Shown here: positions 1-8,255 of the stretch, one piece after another
Layout of the letters: each line of letters opens with the position of its first letter
How positions within the stretch are numbered: the stretch's first letter is position 1
Program-made: the position numbers and the translations under genes
Notes under the pieces: generated by a model
Database searches by the model: none
What the model saw: only the letters and a program-made list of their open reading frames with translations
Told to the model about the DNA's origin: nothing
From: Candidatus Rokuibacteriota bacterium
GTDB lineage: Bacteria > JAUVQV01
Assembly: GCA_030609125.1 (NCBI GenBank)
Contig: JAUWCW010000017.1
Location: 1 to 16,003, forward strand
Length of the DNA: 16,003 nt
Direction of reading: 5' to 3'

Positions 1-1248
1 GGCGGTTATCTCGTCTATGACGAGGTCCGCCCCGAGAAAGTCTCCCACCACCTGGCGGCCCGACCCGGTGGTGGATATTCCCGCCAGGCTGACTCTCTCC
101 CCGATTTCCTTCTGCATGGCCGTCAGGAGGGAGCGGGTGACCTCGATCGGCTTCCCCCGGGTCGGCACGTAGGACTTGTGCACCAGGGTCCCCTCCATGT
201 CGATGAGGGCGTACTTCGTCGTCGTCGATCCCACGTCCATGCCGAGCCAGACGGTGACGGTCTCATCCCCGGACCCGTTCAGGGGAGGGAGGGAGTTGTC
301 GGAATCGAAGGCTGTCATTTTCAGCTCCAGGAGGGCGGCCCGGGGAATGGACGCCTCCCCGGAACCTTTCGCCCCGCCGTCGAGCCGGTCTGCGTCCGGA
401 CGGTTCCGCCATCCCTGCTCCACCGCCTGGAGCGCCGCACCGAGGGCGCCGAGGGAGGTGTGGTGGGGCGGCACCCGCAGCTCGGGGTAGTAGGTGCGGA
501 ACGCCTGTACCTGGAGAGGGTTGGACGCCATTCCCCCCACGAGAAGCTGGGGGGAGATAAGGGTGCGGTTGCCGACGATAGTGCTGACGTAGTTGGCGGC
601 GTTTCCGTAGTGGAGCCCGGCGATGATGTTGGCCAGGGGCTCACCCTTGTTCTGGAGGTGGATCATGTCCGACTTGGTGAAAACCGTGCAGCGGCAGGCC
701 ACGGGGGCCGGAGTTTCGCTCGTGAGGCCCAGTTTTATGAAGTCGTCCAGGATCGACTGGAGCTGTTGCTGGTCGGGCCGCACCTGCCGGCCGTAGAGGG
801 AGGACGCCAGGCGCTCCGCCTGCTGGTCGATGAACGATCCCGTCCCCGAGGCGCAGGGGCCGTTCATGGCGAAGCTCTCCAGGTTCCAGCTCCCGTTGCC
901 CGCAGCCAGCTGAAAGAGGGCCGTGTCCTGACCCCCCACGCTGATGATGGTCCGGACCGCGGGCTCCACGTGAACCGCCCCGAGGATCTGGGCGACCGTC
1001 TCGACCTCGAAGGGGGCGTCGAACACTTCACCCAGCCGCTGGCCGTGAATGCCGGTGAACGCCACTGCCTGGAACGAGTCCGGGCCGAAACGACCGGCCA
1101 GTTCCCGCAGGAGAGCCCGGACCTTCTCGTCGACACAGCCGGAGTGGCGCACGTAGGGCGCCTCGTACAGGAGCTTTCCGGCGCCGTCGATGACGACGGC
1201 GTTGATACTCACGGAGCCGCAGTCGATACCTGCGAAACAGTTCACCAC
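1..1248 (-). CDS. Acyl-CoA dehydratase/reductase activase with two tandem BadF/BcrA/HgdC-type ATPase domains (C-terminus outside window)
   Basis: The 416 visible residues hold one complete and the beginning of a second ASKHA-fold ATPase domain of the BadF/BadG/BcrA/BcrD (HgdC) family. Domain 1 has the phosphate-binding loop G-I-D-C-G-S at residues 7-12, G-G-Q-D at 105-108 and P-C-A-S-G-T-G at 131-137. C132 and C185/C187 are candidate ligands for the [4Fe-4S] cluster of such activases. Domain 2 begins at W334 with G-M-D-V-G-S-T-T-T-K (336-345). Family members use ATP hydrolysis to drive a low-potential electron into a 2-hydroxyacyl-CoA dehydratase or benzoyl-CoA reductase-like partner. Tandem activase domains are typical of very long fusions (about 1400 aa) that continue into DUF2229 and dehydratase-like parts; that continuation is inferred. 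The GTG start at 1248 follows GGGAGG by 6 nt and lies 2 nt after the marR stop. A second GTG at 1245 is possible. The substrate cannot be told from this sequence. Confidence 0.9.
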   Translation of the reverse strand, partial: MVNCFAGIDCGSVSINAVVIDGAGKLLYEAPYVRHSGCVDEKVRALLRELAGRFGPDSFQAVAFTGIHGQRLGEVFDAPFEVETVAQILGAVHVEPAVRTIISVGGQDTALFQLAAGNGSWNLESFAMNGPCASGTGSFIDQQAERLASSLYGRQVRPDQQQLQSILDDFIKLGLTSETPAPVACRCTVFTKSDMIHLQNKGEPLANIIAGLHYGNAANYVSTIVGNRTLISPQLLVGGMASNPLQVQAFRTYYPELRVPPHHTSLGALGAALQAVEQGWRNRPDADRLDGGAKGSGEASIPRAALLELKMTAFDSDNSLPPLNGSGDETVTVWLGMDVGSTTTKYALIDMEGTLVHKSYVPTRGKPIEVTRSLLTAMQKEIGERVSLAGISTTGSGRQVVGDFLGADLVIDEITA

Positions 1249-1250
1249 GT

Positions 1251-1778
1251 CTACCCTCCCGCTGTGCCGGCAGAACCGCTGAACTTCCCCTTCCCGGCGG
1301 GCCCTATGTTTCTCAGGTTCGTCCTTATCTTCTCGAGCATCTCCACGAGCCGCCGGATCTCTCCGGGATCGAGGGCGTTCATGATACCCGCAACCTCACG
1401 CTTGTACTTCTCCTCCACTTCGAGAAGCAGTCCGATCCCCTCCTCCGACAGGTGAACGGACTTCGTCCTTCTGTCGCCGGGAACGGAGGCGCGGACCACC
1501 AGCCCCGCCCTCTCCATCCTGTCGATGAGGGCCGTTACGTTCGCCCGGTTCACGAGCATCATCCTGCTCAGCTCCACCTGGCTCAGTCCGCCGCTTTCAT
1601 CTCCCTGGTAACGCAGCAGCATCATCAGGTTGAACTGCACGTCCGTCACACCGTAGGACTGGAAGAACTCGGCGGATCTCTTCCTGGCCAGGGAGGCGGC
1701 GTAGTAGACGTTGAGCAGCGCCTCGTGGGAGGGGTTGGAAAAATCCTTCTTGAAGCCCAGCTCCTCGGAGAGTTTCAT
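1251..1778 (-). CDS. MarR-family transcriptional regulator
   Basis: This 175-aa protein has the MarR winged-helix layout: a helical dimerisation start, a helix-turn-helix (L-S-Q-V-E-L-S-R-M-M and then N-R-A-N-V-T-A-L-I-D-R-M) and a wing with D-R-R-T-K-S-V near residue 120. A long helix and a flexible Gly-rich tail follow. The frame is open up to an ATG at 1829, but that ATG and one at 1814 lie inside or upstream of the predicted promoter and have no ribosome site. The ATG at 1778 has GAGG 6 nt upstream and would sit about 30 nt after the likely transcription start, so I chose it. The gene is followed 2 nt later by the activase, so the two are probably co-transcribed and translationally coupled. 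MarR proteins often sense small aromatic or acyl-CoA ligands, and BadR is a MarR regulator of benzoyl-CoA reductase genes. A ligand linked to the activase pathway is therefore likely, but this is inference. Confidence 0.93.
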   Translation of the reverse strand: MKLSEELGFKKDFSNPSHEALLNVYYAASLARKRSAEFFQSYGVTDVQFNLMMLLRYQGDESGGLSQVELSRMMLVNRANVTALIDRMERAGLVVRASVPGDRRTKSVHLSEEGIGLLLEVEEKYKREVAGIMNALDPGEIRRLVEMLEKIRTNLRNIGPAGKGKFSGSAGTAGG

Positions 1779-1804
1779 CGCCCGCCTCGTGTCCAGCGCA
1801 TTAT

Positions 1805-1833
1805 GTTCATACATATACAATACATGCATGAAC
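1805..1833. promoter_or_regulatory. Imperfect palindrome, probable MarR operator
   Basis: Arms GTTCATACAT (1805-1814) and ATGCATGAAC (1824-1833) pair at 9 of 10 positions around a 9-bp AT-rich centre. Over the whole 29 bp, 11 of 14 position pairs are complementary. The site covers the spacer, -10 and probable start point of the marR promoter, which is where a self-repressing MarR dimer would bind. Size and placement match known MarR operators; binding by this protein is inferred. Confidence 0.65.
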
Positions 1834-1845
1834 TAGATTTGTCAA
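1817..1845 (-). promoter_or_regulatory. Predicted promoter of the marR-activase unit
   Basis: On the minus strand a perfect -35 TTGACA (1845-1840) is followed after 17 nt by TATTGT (1822-1817), a 4/6 match to TATAAT. Transcription would start near 1810, leaving a leader of about 30 nt before the ATG at 1778. This supports the shorter MarR start. Confidence 0.6.
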
Positions 1846-1854
1846 CCCTTTTAT

Positions 1855-1869
1855 TCCGGGCTTCCCGGA
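1855..1869. other. Small GC-rich hairpin after radC
   Basis: TCCGGG-CTT-CCCGGA forms a perfect 6-bp stem 13 bp after the radC stop. On the minus strand it is followed by ATAAAAGGG, not a T-run, so it is not a classical intrinsic terminator. It may be a weak terminator or an mRNA 3' end stabiliser for the ATPase-radC transcript. Confidence 0.3.
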
Positions 1870-1881
1870 GGCGCCGGGGCG

Positions 1882-2511
1882 TCAGTGATCCCGGGGCGGA
1901 GTTTCCAGGAGGCTCACGAACCCCCCCCTCGCCACCACCACGTGGTCGAGGACCTTGATGCCCAGGATCCGCCCCGCCTCGACAAGCCTCTCGGTGAGGC
2001 GGCGGTCCTCCTCGCTCGGGGACGGGTCGCCGCTCGGGTGGTTGTGCACGAAGAGCACCGCGGCCGCCGATTCCCGCACGGCGGGACTGAAGACTTCCCG
2101 GGGGTGCACGATGCTGCTCGTGAGGCAGCCGACGGATACGGTAACTTCCCGTATCAACTCGTGCCGGCTGTTGAGGAGGGCGGCAATGAATATCTCCCTC
2201 CGGCGGTTGAGGAGGAACGGGCGGAAATACCCCGCCACCTCACTGCTGTTGGTGAAGCGGATTCCCCCTTCGCCTCTGCCGGCCACCAGACGGCGTCCGA
2301 TCTCGAAGGCGGCCTTGATGCCGGCGGCCCTCGCCTTGCCTATCCCCCTGACCGCTCTCAGTTCAGCGGCCGAGGCCCGGTCCAGGGCGTTCAGCGAGGG
2401 ATAGCGGCGCAGGAGGTCTTTTCCCGGGGACGAGCCGGAAGACCCTGATCCCGCCGCCCCGAGAACGGCCTCCAGAAGCTGCGCCTCCGAAAGAGAGGGT
2501 TCCATCTCCAC
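1882..2511 (-). CDS. radC: RadC family JAB/JAMM-domain protein
   Basis: The 209-aa protein has a short N-terminal helical region, a helix-hairpin-helix (V-R-G-I-G-K-A-R-A-A-G-I near 54-65) and a C-terminal JAMM-type domain. The domain shows H156-N-H158-P-S-G-D-P-S-P-S-E-E-D169, the metal-binding H-x-H-x10-D signature of RadC. RadC was once linked to DNA repair but its biochemical role is unsettled. Start choice is uncertain. GTG 2517 overlaps the atpD stop as GTGA but is only 3 nt from AGGAG. GTG 2511 has a 9-nt spacer and is used here. ATG 2505 is also possible. The usual N-terminal stretch before the S-D-A-E-L-L segment of RadC proteins is shortened to about ten residues. It is the last gene of the V-ATPase unit and appears coupled to atpD, an unusual position for radC. 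Confidence 0.93.
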   Translation of the reverse strand: MEMEPSLSEAQLLEAVLGAAGSGSSGSSPGKDLLRRYPSLNALDRASAAELRAVRGIGKARAAGIKAAFEIGRRLVAGRGEGGIRFTNSSEVAGYFRPFLLNRRREIFIAALLNSRHELIREVTVSVGCLTSSIVHPREVFSPAVRESAAAVLFVHNHPSGDPSPSEEDRRLTERLVEAGRILGIKVLDHVVVARGGFVSLLETPPRDH

Positions 2512-2513
2512 CG

Positions 2514-3134
2514 TCACGAGCTCCTCACGATGTCCTTGATCCGCATGAGCCTGGCCAGGCTGCCGAGCTCCGCTTCCGCAAGCTTGAAAGTGATTGTCCT
2601 GACGCCCTCCTCCAGCCCGGGGATGAGGTTGTACTCCAGGGCGTTCACTCTTCTGCGGGTCCGCTCTATCTCTGCCGCCAGAAGAAGGAGCGCCTTTTCC
2701 TTCCCCGCCACTTCGACCATGACGGGAATCGCCGCCCGCCACGAAACGATGAGCTCGTCATGAGACGCGGGCAGCTGGCCCGGGCCGTACGACGGCGAAA
2801 GCTCCGGCAGGCTCACGTCATAGACGGGGATCTTCAGGTTCAGGATGCGCACTTTCCGCTTCCGGAGCCTTGCGCCCGGAGGCGGGGGCCACGAGGCGGT
2901 GCGGATCGTGTCGGCCGACACCGACGCGCGCACCTCCCTGCCCTTTTCTGCAAGATCCTCCATCCGCCCGTGCAGCCCGCGGCGGGCGCGGAGGTACTCT
3001 TCCAGCAGGAGAAGAAAGCGGCGCAGAAGCTCGTCCTGCTTCCCCTTGAGCAGGCGGTGGCCCCTGCGCGCCAGCCCGAGCCGGCGGCGCAGGCGCAGAA
3101 GCTCCATCCTGGTGGCGCTCCTAGCTTCACCCAC
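2514..3134 (-). CDS. atpD: V-type ATP synthase subunit D (central stalk)
   Basis: The 206-aa protein carries the two conserved ends of V/A-ATPase subunit D. One is [12 protein letters not shown] with [12 protein letters not shown] at the N-terminus. The other is the C-terminal [18 protein letters not shown] helix. These form the long antiparallel coiled coil that turns inside the A3B3 ring. The start is GTG at 3134, with GGAGGA about 5 nt upstream inside the end of atpB. The ATG at 3107 would remove the short tail that precedes T-R-M-E-L-L in homologues. The gene overlaps atpB by 8 nt (GTGGGTGA) and its stop touches the radC start region. Confidence 0.96.
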   Translation of the reverse strand: MGEARSATRMELLRLRRRLGLARRGHRLLKGKQDELLRRFLLLLEEYLRARRGLHGRMEDLAEKGREVRASVSADTIRTASWPPPPGARLRKRKVRILNLKIPVYDVSLPELSPSYGPGQLPASHDELIVSWRAAIPVMVEVAGKEKALLLLAAEIERTRRRVNALEYNLIPGLEEGVRTITFKLAEAELGSLARLMRIKDIVRSS

Positions 3135-4521
3135 CCTCTTCCTCCTCCTGCGCCCCCCGCAGGTACTTCTCTATCTCCTCAGGGGACAGCCGGCGCAGCT
3201 CTTCTTCGGGGATCGGCCTCAGCAACTCCCATCCGATGTCGAGGGTTTCACCGATGGAGCGATTCTCGTCCTCTCCCTGGCTGAGAAAACGGCCCTCGAA
3301 AGCCTGGGTGAATCTCAGGTAGATCCTGTCCAGGTCGGAGAGCGCCGATTCTCCCAGAATGAGGGCAAGCTCTTCCGCCTCCTTTCCCAGGGCGTAGGCG
3401 GCAAAGAGCTGGTTGGCCAGGTTGGGGTGATCGGCCCTGGTCTTGCGCGGTCCGATCCCCTTGTCCCGGAGGCGGGAGAGCGACGGGAGGACCGCCACCG
3501 GCGGGTAGATGCCGCGGCGGTGCAGATCCCTCTGCAGGATGATCTGCCCCTCCGTGATGTATCCCGTCAGGTCGGGCACAGGGTGCGTCTTGTCGTCGTC
3601 CGGCATGGTGAGGATGGGGATCTGGGTAATCGACCCCTCCCTGCCGGTGATCCTTCCCGCTCTTTCGTAGAGCGTCGACAGGTCGGTGTAGAGATATCCC
3701 GGATAGCCCCGCCTCCCGGGGATCTCCTTGCGGGAAGCGGAAACCTCTCTCAGGGCCTCGCAGTAGCTCGTCATGTCGGAGAGAATGACGAGAACGTGCA
3801 TTCCCCGCTCGAAGGCGAGGTATTCGGCGGCGGTCAGGGCGACCCGCGGCGCCGCTATCCGCTCGATGGCGGGGTCGCTGGCAAGGTTGATAAAGAGAAC
3901 CGCCCGCTCCAGGGCCCCCGCGGCCCTCAGGTCGCCGATGAAGAAATCGGCCTCCTCGAAGGTGATCCCCATGGCAGCGAAGACGACGGCGAAGTCCCGC
4001 TCCTGTCCGGGGACACGGGCCTGCCTCGCTATCTGGGCGGCCAGCCGGCCGTGGGGAAGACCCGCGCCGCTGAAGATGGGGAGTTTCTGTCCCCGGACGA
4101 GCGTGTTCAGGCCGTCGATGGAGGATATCCCCGTCTCGATGAACTCCGAGGGGTAGTCCCGGGCGCAGGGATTGATCGGCCGCCCGTTGATGTCGCGAAA
4201 CTCCTCGGGGACAACGTCGGGACCCCCGTCGTGAACCCGCCCCAGTCCGTCGAAGACCCTGCCCAGAACGTCCTGCGAAAGGGCCAGCCTCAGTCCGCGG
4301 CCCAGGAAGCGGACCTTGGTGGAGAAGGCGCTCACTCCCGTGGAGCGACCGAAAAGCTGGACCAGGGCGGCCTTATCGGAGACCTCGAGGACCTTCCCGG
4401 GCCGCGTCTCTCCGGAAGCGAGCTCAACCTCGACCAGCTCCTCATAGCCGACGCCGGTGACCCCGTTCACCACCAGAAGGGGGCCGGAAACCTCGCTGAC
4501 GGTGAGATACTCCTTAACCAT
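3127..4521 (-). CDS. atpB: V-type ATP synthase subunit B (regulatory nucleotide-binding subunit)
   Basis: At 464 aa this matches the usual length of V/A-type subunit B. It starts [15 protein letters not shown], typical of the family. The P-loop position has [10 protein letters not shown] (151-160) with no GK[ST], as expected for the non-catalytic subunit. [13 protein letters not shown] and the following [14 protein letters not shown] segment are the family signature. B alternates with A in the hexameric V1 head in the cytoplasm. ATG 4521 has GGAGG 8 nt upstream. It overlaps the atpA stop by 8 nt (ATGGTTAA) and the atpD start by 8 nt. The frame is open further upstream, but that stretch lies within atpA and shows no family similarity. 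Confidence 0.98.
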   Translation of the reverse strand: MVKEYLTVSEVSGPLLVVNGVTGVGYEELVEVELASGETRPGKVLEVSDKAALVQLFGRSTGVSAFSTKVRFLGRGLRLALSQDVLGRVFDGLGRVHDGGPDVVPEEFRDINGRPINPCARDYPSEFIETGISSIDGLNTLVRGQKLPIFSGAGLPHGRLAAQIARQARVPGQERDFAVVFAAMGITFEEADFFIGDLRAAGALERAVLFINLASDPAIERIAAPRVALTAAEYLAFERGMHVLVILSDMTSYCEALREVSASRKEIPGRRGYPGYLYTDLSTLYERAGRITGREGSITQIPILTMPDDDKTHPVPDLTGYITEGQIILQRDLHRRGIYPPVAVLPSLSRLRDKGIGPRKTRADHPNLANQLFAAYALGKEAEELALILGESALSDLDRIYLRFTQAFEGRFLSQGEDENRSIGETLDIGWELLRPIPEEELRRLSPEEIEKYLRGAQEEEEGG

Positions 4522-6310
4522 CCGCCTCGCCTCCTGTGCTGCCCGCGACGGGGCCCGCCGCTGCCTCGACGAGATTCTCCACGGCGCGGAGGGCCTCCTC
4601 CACGGTCCGGGCCATCTCCCCGAGCCTTTCCTCCGCCAGGGACGCAATCCCCGACATTCTTCTTCGCTCCGGAACGGAGAGAACCGTTTTCAGGGAGATG
4701 CCCCGTTCGAGGGCCGCCGCGGAGGACTCGTGCAGGTCCACCACGCCCTTGAGGATCAGGTGCTGCTTTTCCAGGGACGTGTACTGGTCCTCGGCGTGAA
4801 AGGCATTCTGGTGCAGAAAGTCTTCCCGTATCATTTTGGCCGTCTCCAGCAGGAGCCTGTCGGAAGGCTCGAGCGAGTCCCTGCCCACCAGCCGGGCTAT
4901 CTCCAGAAGATCGTCCTCCTTCTGCAGGATCGTCATCGCCCGGGTGCGAAGAGCGGTCCACCCGGAGGCGATCTTCTCTTCAAAATAGTCCTGCAGGTTG
5001 TCCAGGTAGAGAGAATAGCTGCTCAGCCAGTTGATGGCGGGAAAGTGGCGCCGGTAGGCGAGCTTGTCGTCCAGTCCCCAGAAGACCTTGACCACCTTGA
5101 GAGAAGCCTGCACGACGGGGTCCGACAGGTCTCCACCCGGCGGGGAGACAGCGCCGATCACCGAAAGCGTCCCCTCCCGCTCTCCGCCGCCCAGGGTTTC
5201 GACCCGGCCGGATCTCTCGTAAAACTCGGCGACCCGCGTGGCAAGATAGGCCGGGTACCCCTCCTCGCCGGGCATCTCCTCCTGCCTGCCGGAGATCTCC
5301 CGCAGGGCCTCCGCCCAGCGGGAGGTGGAGTCCGCCATGAGCGCCACGTGCAGCCCCATGTCACGGAAGTACTCGGCGATGGTCATCCCCGTGTAGATCG
5401 ATGCCTCCCGGGCGGCGACGGGCATGTTCGATGTGTTGGCGATCAGAACCGTCCGGCGGATGAGCGGCTCCCCCGACCGCGGATCCTTGAGGCGGGGGAA
5501 CTCACGGAGCACGTCGGTCATCTCGTTTCCCCGCTCTCCGCACCCGACATAGACGATGATGGAGGCGTCGGCCCACTTGGCCAGCTGGTGCTGGACAACG
5601 GTCTTGCCCGAGCCGAAAGGACCGGGGATGCAGGCCGTGCCGCCCTTGGCGAGAGGGAAGAGGCTGTCGATGACCCTCTGTCCCGTCTTCAGCGGCTCGT
5701 TGGGGGAGAGCCGGCGCCGATAGGGCCGCGGCCGCCGGACCGGCCATGTCTGTATCATGGTGACCGCCGTCTCCCCCGCGGGGGCCTTGAGCACCGCCAC
5801 GGGCTCGGTGACGGTGAACTCGCCGTCGCTGATGGAAACGAGCTCCCCCTCCACTCCCGGCGGCACCTGGATGCGGGTCTGCACCAGGACGGTCTCCCGC
5901 ACCGTCCCGAGAAGGTCTCCCGCGCCGACCCGGTCCCCCACGCGGGCCGCCGGCTCAAAAGGCCACTTCCTCTCCCGGTCAAGGGCGGGGACGGCCGTGC
6001 CGCGCTCTATAAAATCTCCCGTCTTCTGAAGAATGACGTTCAGGGGCCGCTGTATCCCGTCGTAGATGGACTCGATGAGTCCAGGCCCGAGCTCCACGCT
6101 CAGGGGCCGGCCCGTGGTGACGACGGGCTGTCCCGGAGCGATCCCCGCTGTCTCCTCGTAGACCTGAATGGACGCCCGCGCTCCCTTCAGCTCTATGATC
6201 TCGCCCACCAGCTCTTCGTCGCTGACGAGCACGACGTCGTTCATCCGGGCGTCCTCCATCCCGTCGGCGACGACCAGGGGGCCCGCTACCTTGACTATGC
6301 GGCCGGCCAT
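4514..6310 (-). CDS. atpA: V-type ATP synthase subunit A (catalytic)
   Basis: The 598-aa catalytic subunit shows a Walker A loop G-P-F-G-S-G-K-T at 230-237. It also has the V-type non-homologous insert between the N-terminal beta barrel and the P-loop (about 110-200), G-C-G-E-R-G-N-E at 256-263 and the [18 protein letters not shown] segment. It hydrolyses or makes ATP at the A/B interfaces, coupled to H+ or Na+ flow through the membrane rotor; the ion cannot be judged because the K ring is absent here. ATG 6310 matches the family start ([12 protein letters not shown]). It lies 1 nt after the atpF stop, with only a distant GGGAG, so translation is probably coupled. The open frame extends 30 codons upstream, but those codons lie in atpF. 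Confidence 0.98.
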   Translation of the reverse strand: MAGRIVKVAGPLVVADGMEDARMNDVVLVSDEELVGEIIELKGARASIQVYEETAGIAPGQPVVTTGRPLSVELGPGLIESIYDGIQRPLNVILQKTGDFIERGTAVPALDRERKWPFEPAARVGDRVGAGDLLGTVRETVLVQTRIQVPPGVEGELVSISDGEFTVTEPVAVLKAPAGETAVTMIQTWPVRRPRPYRRRLSPNEPLKTGQRVIDSLFPLAKGGTACIPGPFGSGKTVVQHQLAKWADASIIVYVGCGERGNEMTDVLREFPRLKDPRSGEPLIRRTVLIANTSNMPVAAREASIYTGMTIAEYFRDMGLHVALMADSTSRWAEALREISGRQEEMPGEEGYPAYLATRVAEFYERSGRVETLGGGEREGTLSVIGAVSPPGGDLSDPVVQASLKVVKVFWGLDDKLAYRRHFPAINWLSSYSLYLDNLQDYFEEKIASGWTALRTRAMTILQKEDDLLEIARLVGRDSLEPSDRLLLETAKMIREDFLHQNAFHAEDQYTSLEKQHLILKGVVDLHESSAAALERGISLKTVLSVPERRRMSGIASLAEERLGEMARTVEEALRAVENLVEAAAGPVAGSTGGEADG

Positions 6311-6311
6311 C

Positions 6312-6659
6312 TCAGAGATCCACTCCCGCCTTTTCGGAGCTGACCCGCCAGATGTCGATCCCGAGAGCGGCGCTGAACCGCTCGCGCAGCGCCTTAACAA
6401 AATCCCCCTCCCCTGTCCCGGGGCCGGGGACGACGATAAGCGACAGCTCCGGGAAGGCCGCTGCCGCCCTGTCGATGATCCGGCGTCCGCTCCCGGAGAC
6501 GAGGTCGGCGGTGACCATGATCACCACGCAGCCCTTTTCGGCCAGCCGCTCTATCTCTCCCTCGAGGCGCACCGGGTCGCTGACGGAGCGCACTTCCACA
6601 CCGGCCTGAACTCCTCCCTCGTAGGAGTCGGGAGACGCGATCAGGGCTATGTCAGACAT
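6312..6659 (-). CDS. atpF: V-type ATP synthase subunit F
   Basis: This 115-aa protein fits the small Rossmann-like F subunit of V/A-ATPases. It begins M-S-D-I-A-L-I-A-S-P-D-S, has a strand C-V-V-I-M-V-T-A-D-L near the middle and S-L-I-V-V-P-G-P-G after it. F binds D in the central stalk and modulates ATP hydrolysis. ATG 6659 overlaps the atpC stop by 8 nt (ATGTCTGA). No Shine-Dalgarno sequence is visible, consistent with reinitiation after atpC. The position between C and A is the standard one in bacterial V-type operons, which supports the call despite low sequence conservation. Confidence 0.93.
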   Translation of the reverse strand: MSDIALIASPDSYEGGVQAGVEVRSVSDPVRLEGEIERLAEKGCVVIMVTADLVSGSGRRIIDRAAAAFPELSLIVVPGPGTGEGDFVKALRERFSAALGIDIWRVSSEKAGVDL

Positions 6660-7653
6660 GCGGCCGCCGCAGAACCGGGCTGCCCCGGCCGGAAAGCCGG
6701 CCGAGAATAATAGAGCGGACGTTCCGCGCGTCCGTCTCCCGGGCGAAGTAGTAGGACCACAGAGGCTCGGGGCCGAGAGAGACATACCTGGCAGGCTCCA
6801 GGATTTCCGTCAGCAGGCTCTGCCCTTCCCGCTCCAGGGCAACGGGGGATATCCGGCCGTCCTCCTCCCTGCTCCTTTCCAGAAGAGGCCCGTAGACAGT
6901 CCTGCCCAGGCGCCGCGCGAGCTCCTCCACGTCGGCGGCGCCCCCGATGATTTCCTCGGCGATCAGTCCAGAGGGCAGAAAGAGATACCCGCCGCTCCAG
7001 AGGTCCGGGTAAAGAGCCGACCTGATCCTGAAGGCAATGTTGGCAAGATCGGCGGAATGGTCCAGGAAATCGAGGAGCAGACGGCTTCCCTCGCGGCGGG
7101 CCGTCTCCCTGAGGGCCTCGTGGCGGGCGCGGAAAACGGCTGCGGTGATCCCGGCGGGGGATCCTGCGACGAGGACTTCCCCGACGCGGGCAAGCCCGGC
7201 GGCCAGGACGCCGGGGAACCCGGCGAACTCCATTCTGTTGACCATGGACTCGAGAACGGACGCGCTGTGACGCCCCCGGGGGTGAAGCCTCCCGTCGAAG
7301 GGGCGCTTGCCGGCCTTCGCCTTCAGCACGGCGCAGAGATTGAGCAGATCATGGGCCGACACCAGCAGGGAGGTCAACAGCGGTGAGGGGTCCATGCGCA
7401 CAAGCTCCCTGTCGGACTCAGCCAGAGACAACGTGACGGCCTCGTCCCAGCCCCCGTTCTCCTCCACCTTCATGGAGAGCCACCCCCAGCTTCGCAGCAT
7501 GGCCGTGACGTCCGCCACGCTCTCAGCTGCACGCAGCTCCCCCAGGCGCTCCCTTCCCAGCAGCCGCTTTTCCAGGGCGCGCACCCTCGCGCACGGGTCG
7601 GCGTACGCTCCCCTGTCCCTGCGGCCGAGAAAATACCGGTCCTCTGCCCTCAT
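6652..7653 (-). CDS. atpC: V-type ATP synthase subunit C (AC39/d-type)
   Basis: The 333-aa, mostly helical protein matches the vATP-synt_AC39 family in length and pattern. It has R-V-R-A-L-E-K-R-L-L-G near residue 25 and W-S-Y-Y-F-A-R-E-T-D-A-R-N-V-R-S-I-I-L-G-R-L near the C-terminus. The last is the family signature in which F-x-x-R-E-x-E-x-x-N-V-R is common. Subunit C is the funnel-shaped socket joining the central stalk to the membrane K ring, so its presence implies that a K ring is made somewhere in the genome. ATG 7653 overlaps the atpE stop as ATGA. The ribosome site is weak. Confidence 0.94.
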   Translation of the reverse strand: MRAEDRYFLGRRDRGAYADPCARVRALEKRLLGRERLGELRAAESVADVTAMLRSWGWLSMKVEENGGWDEAVTLSLAESDRELVRMDPSPLLTSLLVSAHDLLNLCAVLKAKAGKRPFDGRLHPRGRHSASVLESMVNRMEFAGFPGVLAAGLARVGEVLVAGSPAGITAAVFRARHEALRETARREGSRLLLDFLDHSADLANIAFRIRSALYPDLWSGGYLFLPSGLIAEEIIGGAADVEELARRLGRTVYGPLLERSREEDGRISPVALEREGQSLLTEILEPARYVSLGPEPLWSYYFARETDARNVRSIILGRLSGRGSPVLRRPHV

Positions 7654-8255
7654 GGCGAAAACAGGACCCTCGCCGCGTCGACTTCCATCTTCTCCCAGGA
7701 TTTCACGAGCAGCATTTCGAGGGAGAGGTTGTGCTCGAGTCTTCCCCCCCGGATCCGCAGCCCCCGCTCGAAGCTGCCCGCCTCACGGGAGGCGGCGAGC
7801 TCCCACCCTGGGAAGCGCTCCGCAAGGAGAGCGGCGACGCGGACCGGAAAGCCTTCGCCGAAGACGGCCAGATCTTCACGGCCGACTTCCAGCTCCGCCG
7901 GGTGCCCGCCGAGGTCGTCACCGACGAGCCCCGCCAGGAGCCTGGCGTACTCCCCCTCGGGGCACTTCTGCAGGGCGGCGGGGAGACCGCCGAAGAGATC
8001 GGCGAGCAGATTCTTCTTCAGGGAGAGGATCTCTTTTCTCGCCTCCATCCTCTGCCGGGAGACGGCATTGCTCACCTCCCGGCGCAGCTTCGCCTCTCCC
8101 TTCGCGCGAAGCTTTTCCCTGATCTTCTCCGCCTCCCGCCTTGCCTCATCCAGCACCCGTCCCGCCTCTTCCTCCCCGAGGGAGCGGATCCGGCGGGCCT
8201 CACTTTCCGCCTCCTTCAGGATCGTGGCGAGAATGTCGGAGAGCGCCAACGTCAC
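7650..8255 (-). CDS. atpE: V-type ATP synthase subunit E (peripheral stalk)
   Basis: The 201-aa protein has a long charged N-terminal helix (about residues 8-90, rich in E, A, R and K) and a globular C-terminal part ending G-G-R-L-E-H-N-L-S-L-E and A-A-R-V-L-F. This is the usual build of subunit E, which pairs with G as the peripheral stator. The GTG start at 8255 overlaps the atpG stop as GTGA and follows a GAGGGGG tract by 2 nt; a TTG at 8249 has a better spacer (8 nt). The frame is open back to 8651, but the upstream residues are low-complexity G/R/S-rich and simply mirror atpG. Confidence 0.92.
   Translation of the reverse strand: MTLALSDILATILKEAESEARRIRSLGEEEAGRVLDEARREAEKIREKLRAKGEAKLRREVSNAVSRQRMEARKEILSLKKNLLADLFGGLPAALQKCPEGEYARLLAGLVGDDLGGHPAELEVGREDLAVFGEGFPVRVAALLAERFPGWELAASREAGSFERGLRIRGGRLEHNLSLEMLLVKSWEKMEVDAARVLFSP

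Noticed and set aside
178-1455. Long plus-strand open frame of 425 codons opposite the activase
   Set aside because: It lies antisense to a protein with clear activase motifs and has no family pattern of its own. Long antisense frames are expected in GC-rich coding DNA.
1779-1829. Longer MarR start at ATG 1829
   Set aside because: It would start upstream of the predicted transcription start, within the promoter and palindrome, and has no ribosome site.
2845-4752. Plus-strand open frame of 635 codons opposite atpD and atpB
   Set aside because: It spans the antisense of two well-supported genes and resembles no family.
4457-6343. Plus-strand open frame of 628 codons opposite atpA
   Set aside because: The minus strand encodes an unmistakable V-ATPase A subunit here. 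The plus-strand product is a low-information mirror rich in H, G, R and D.
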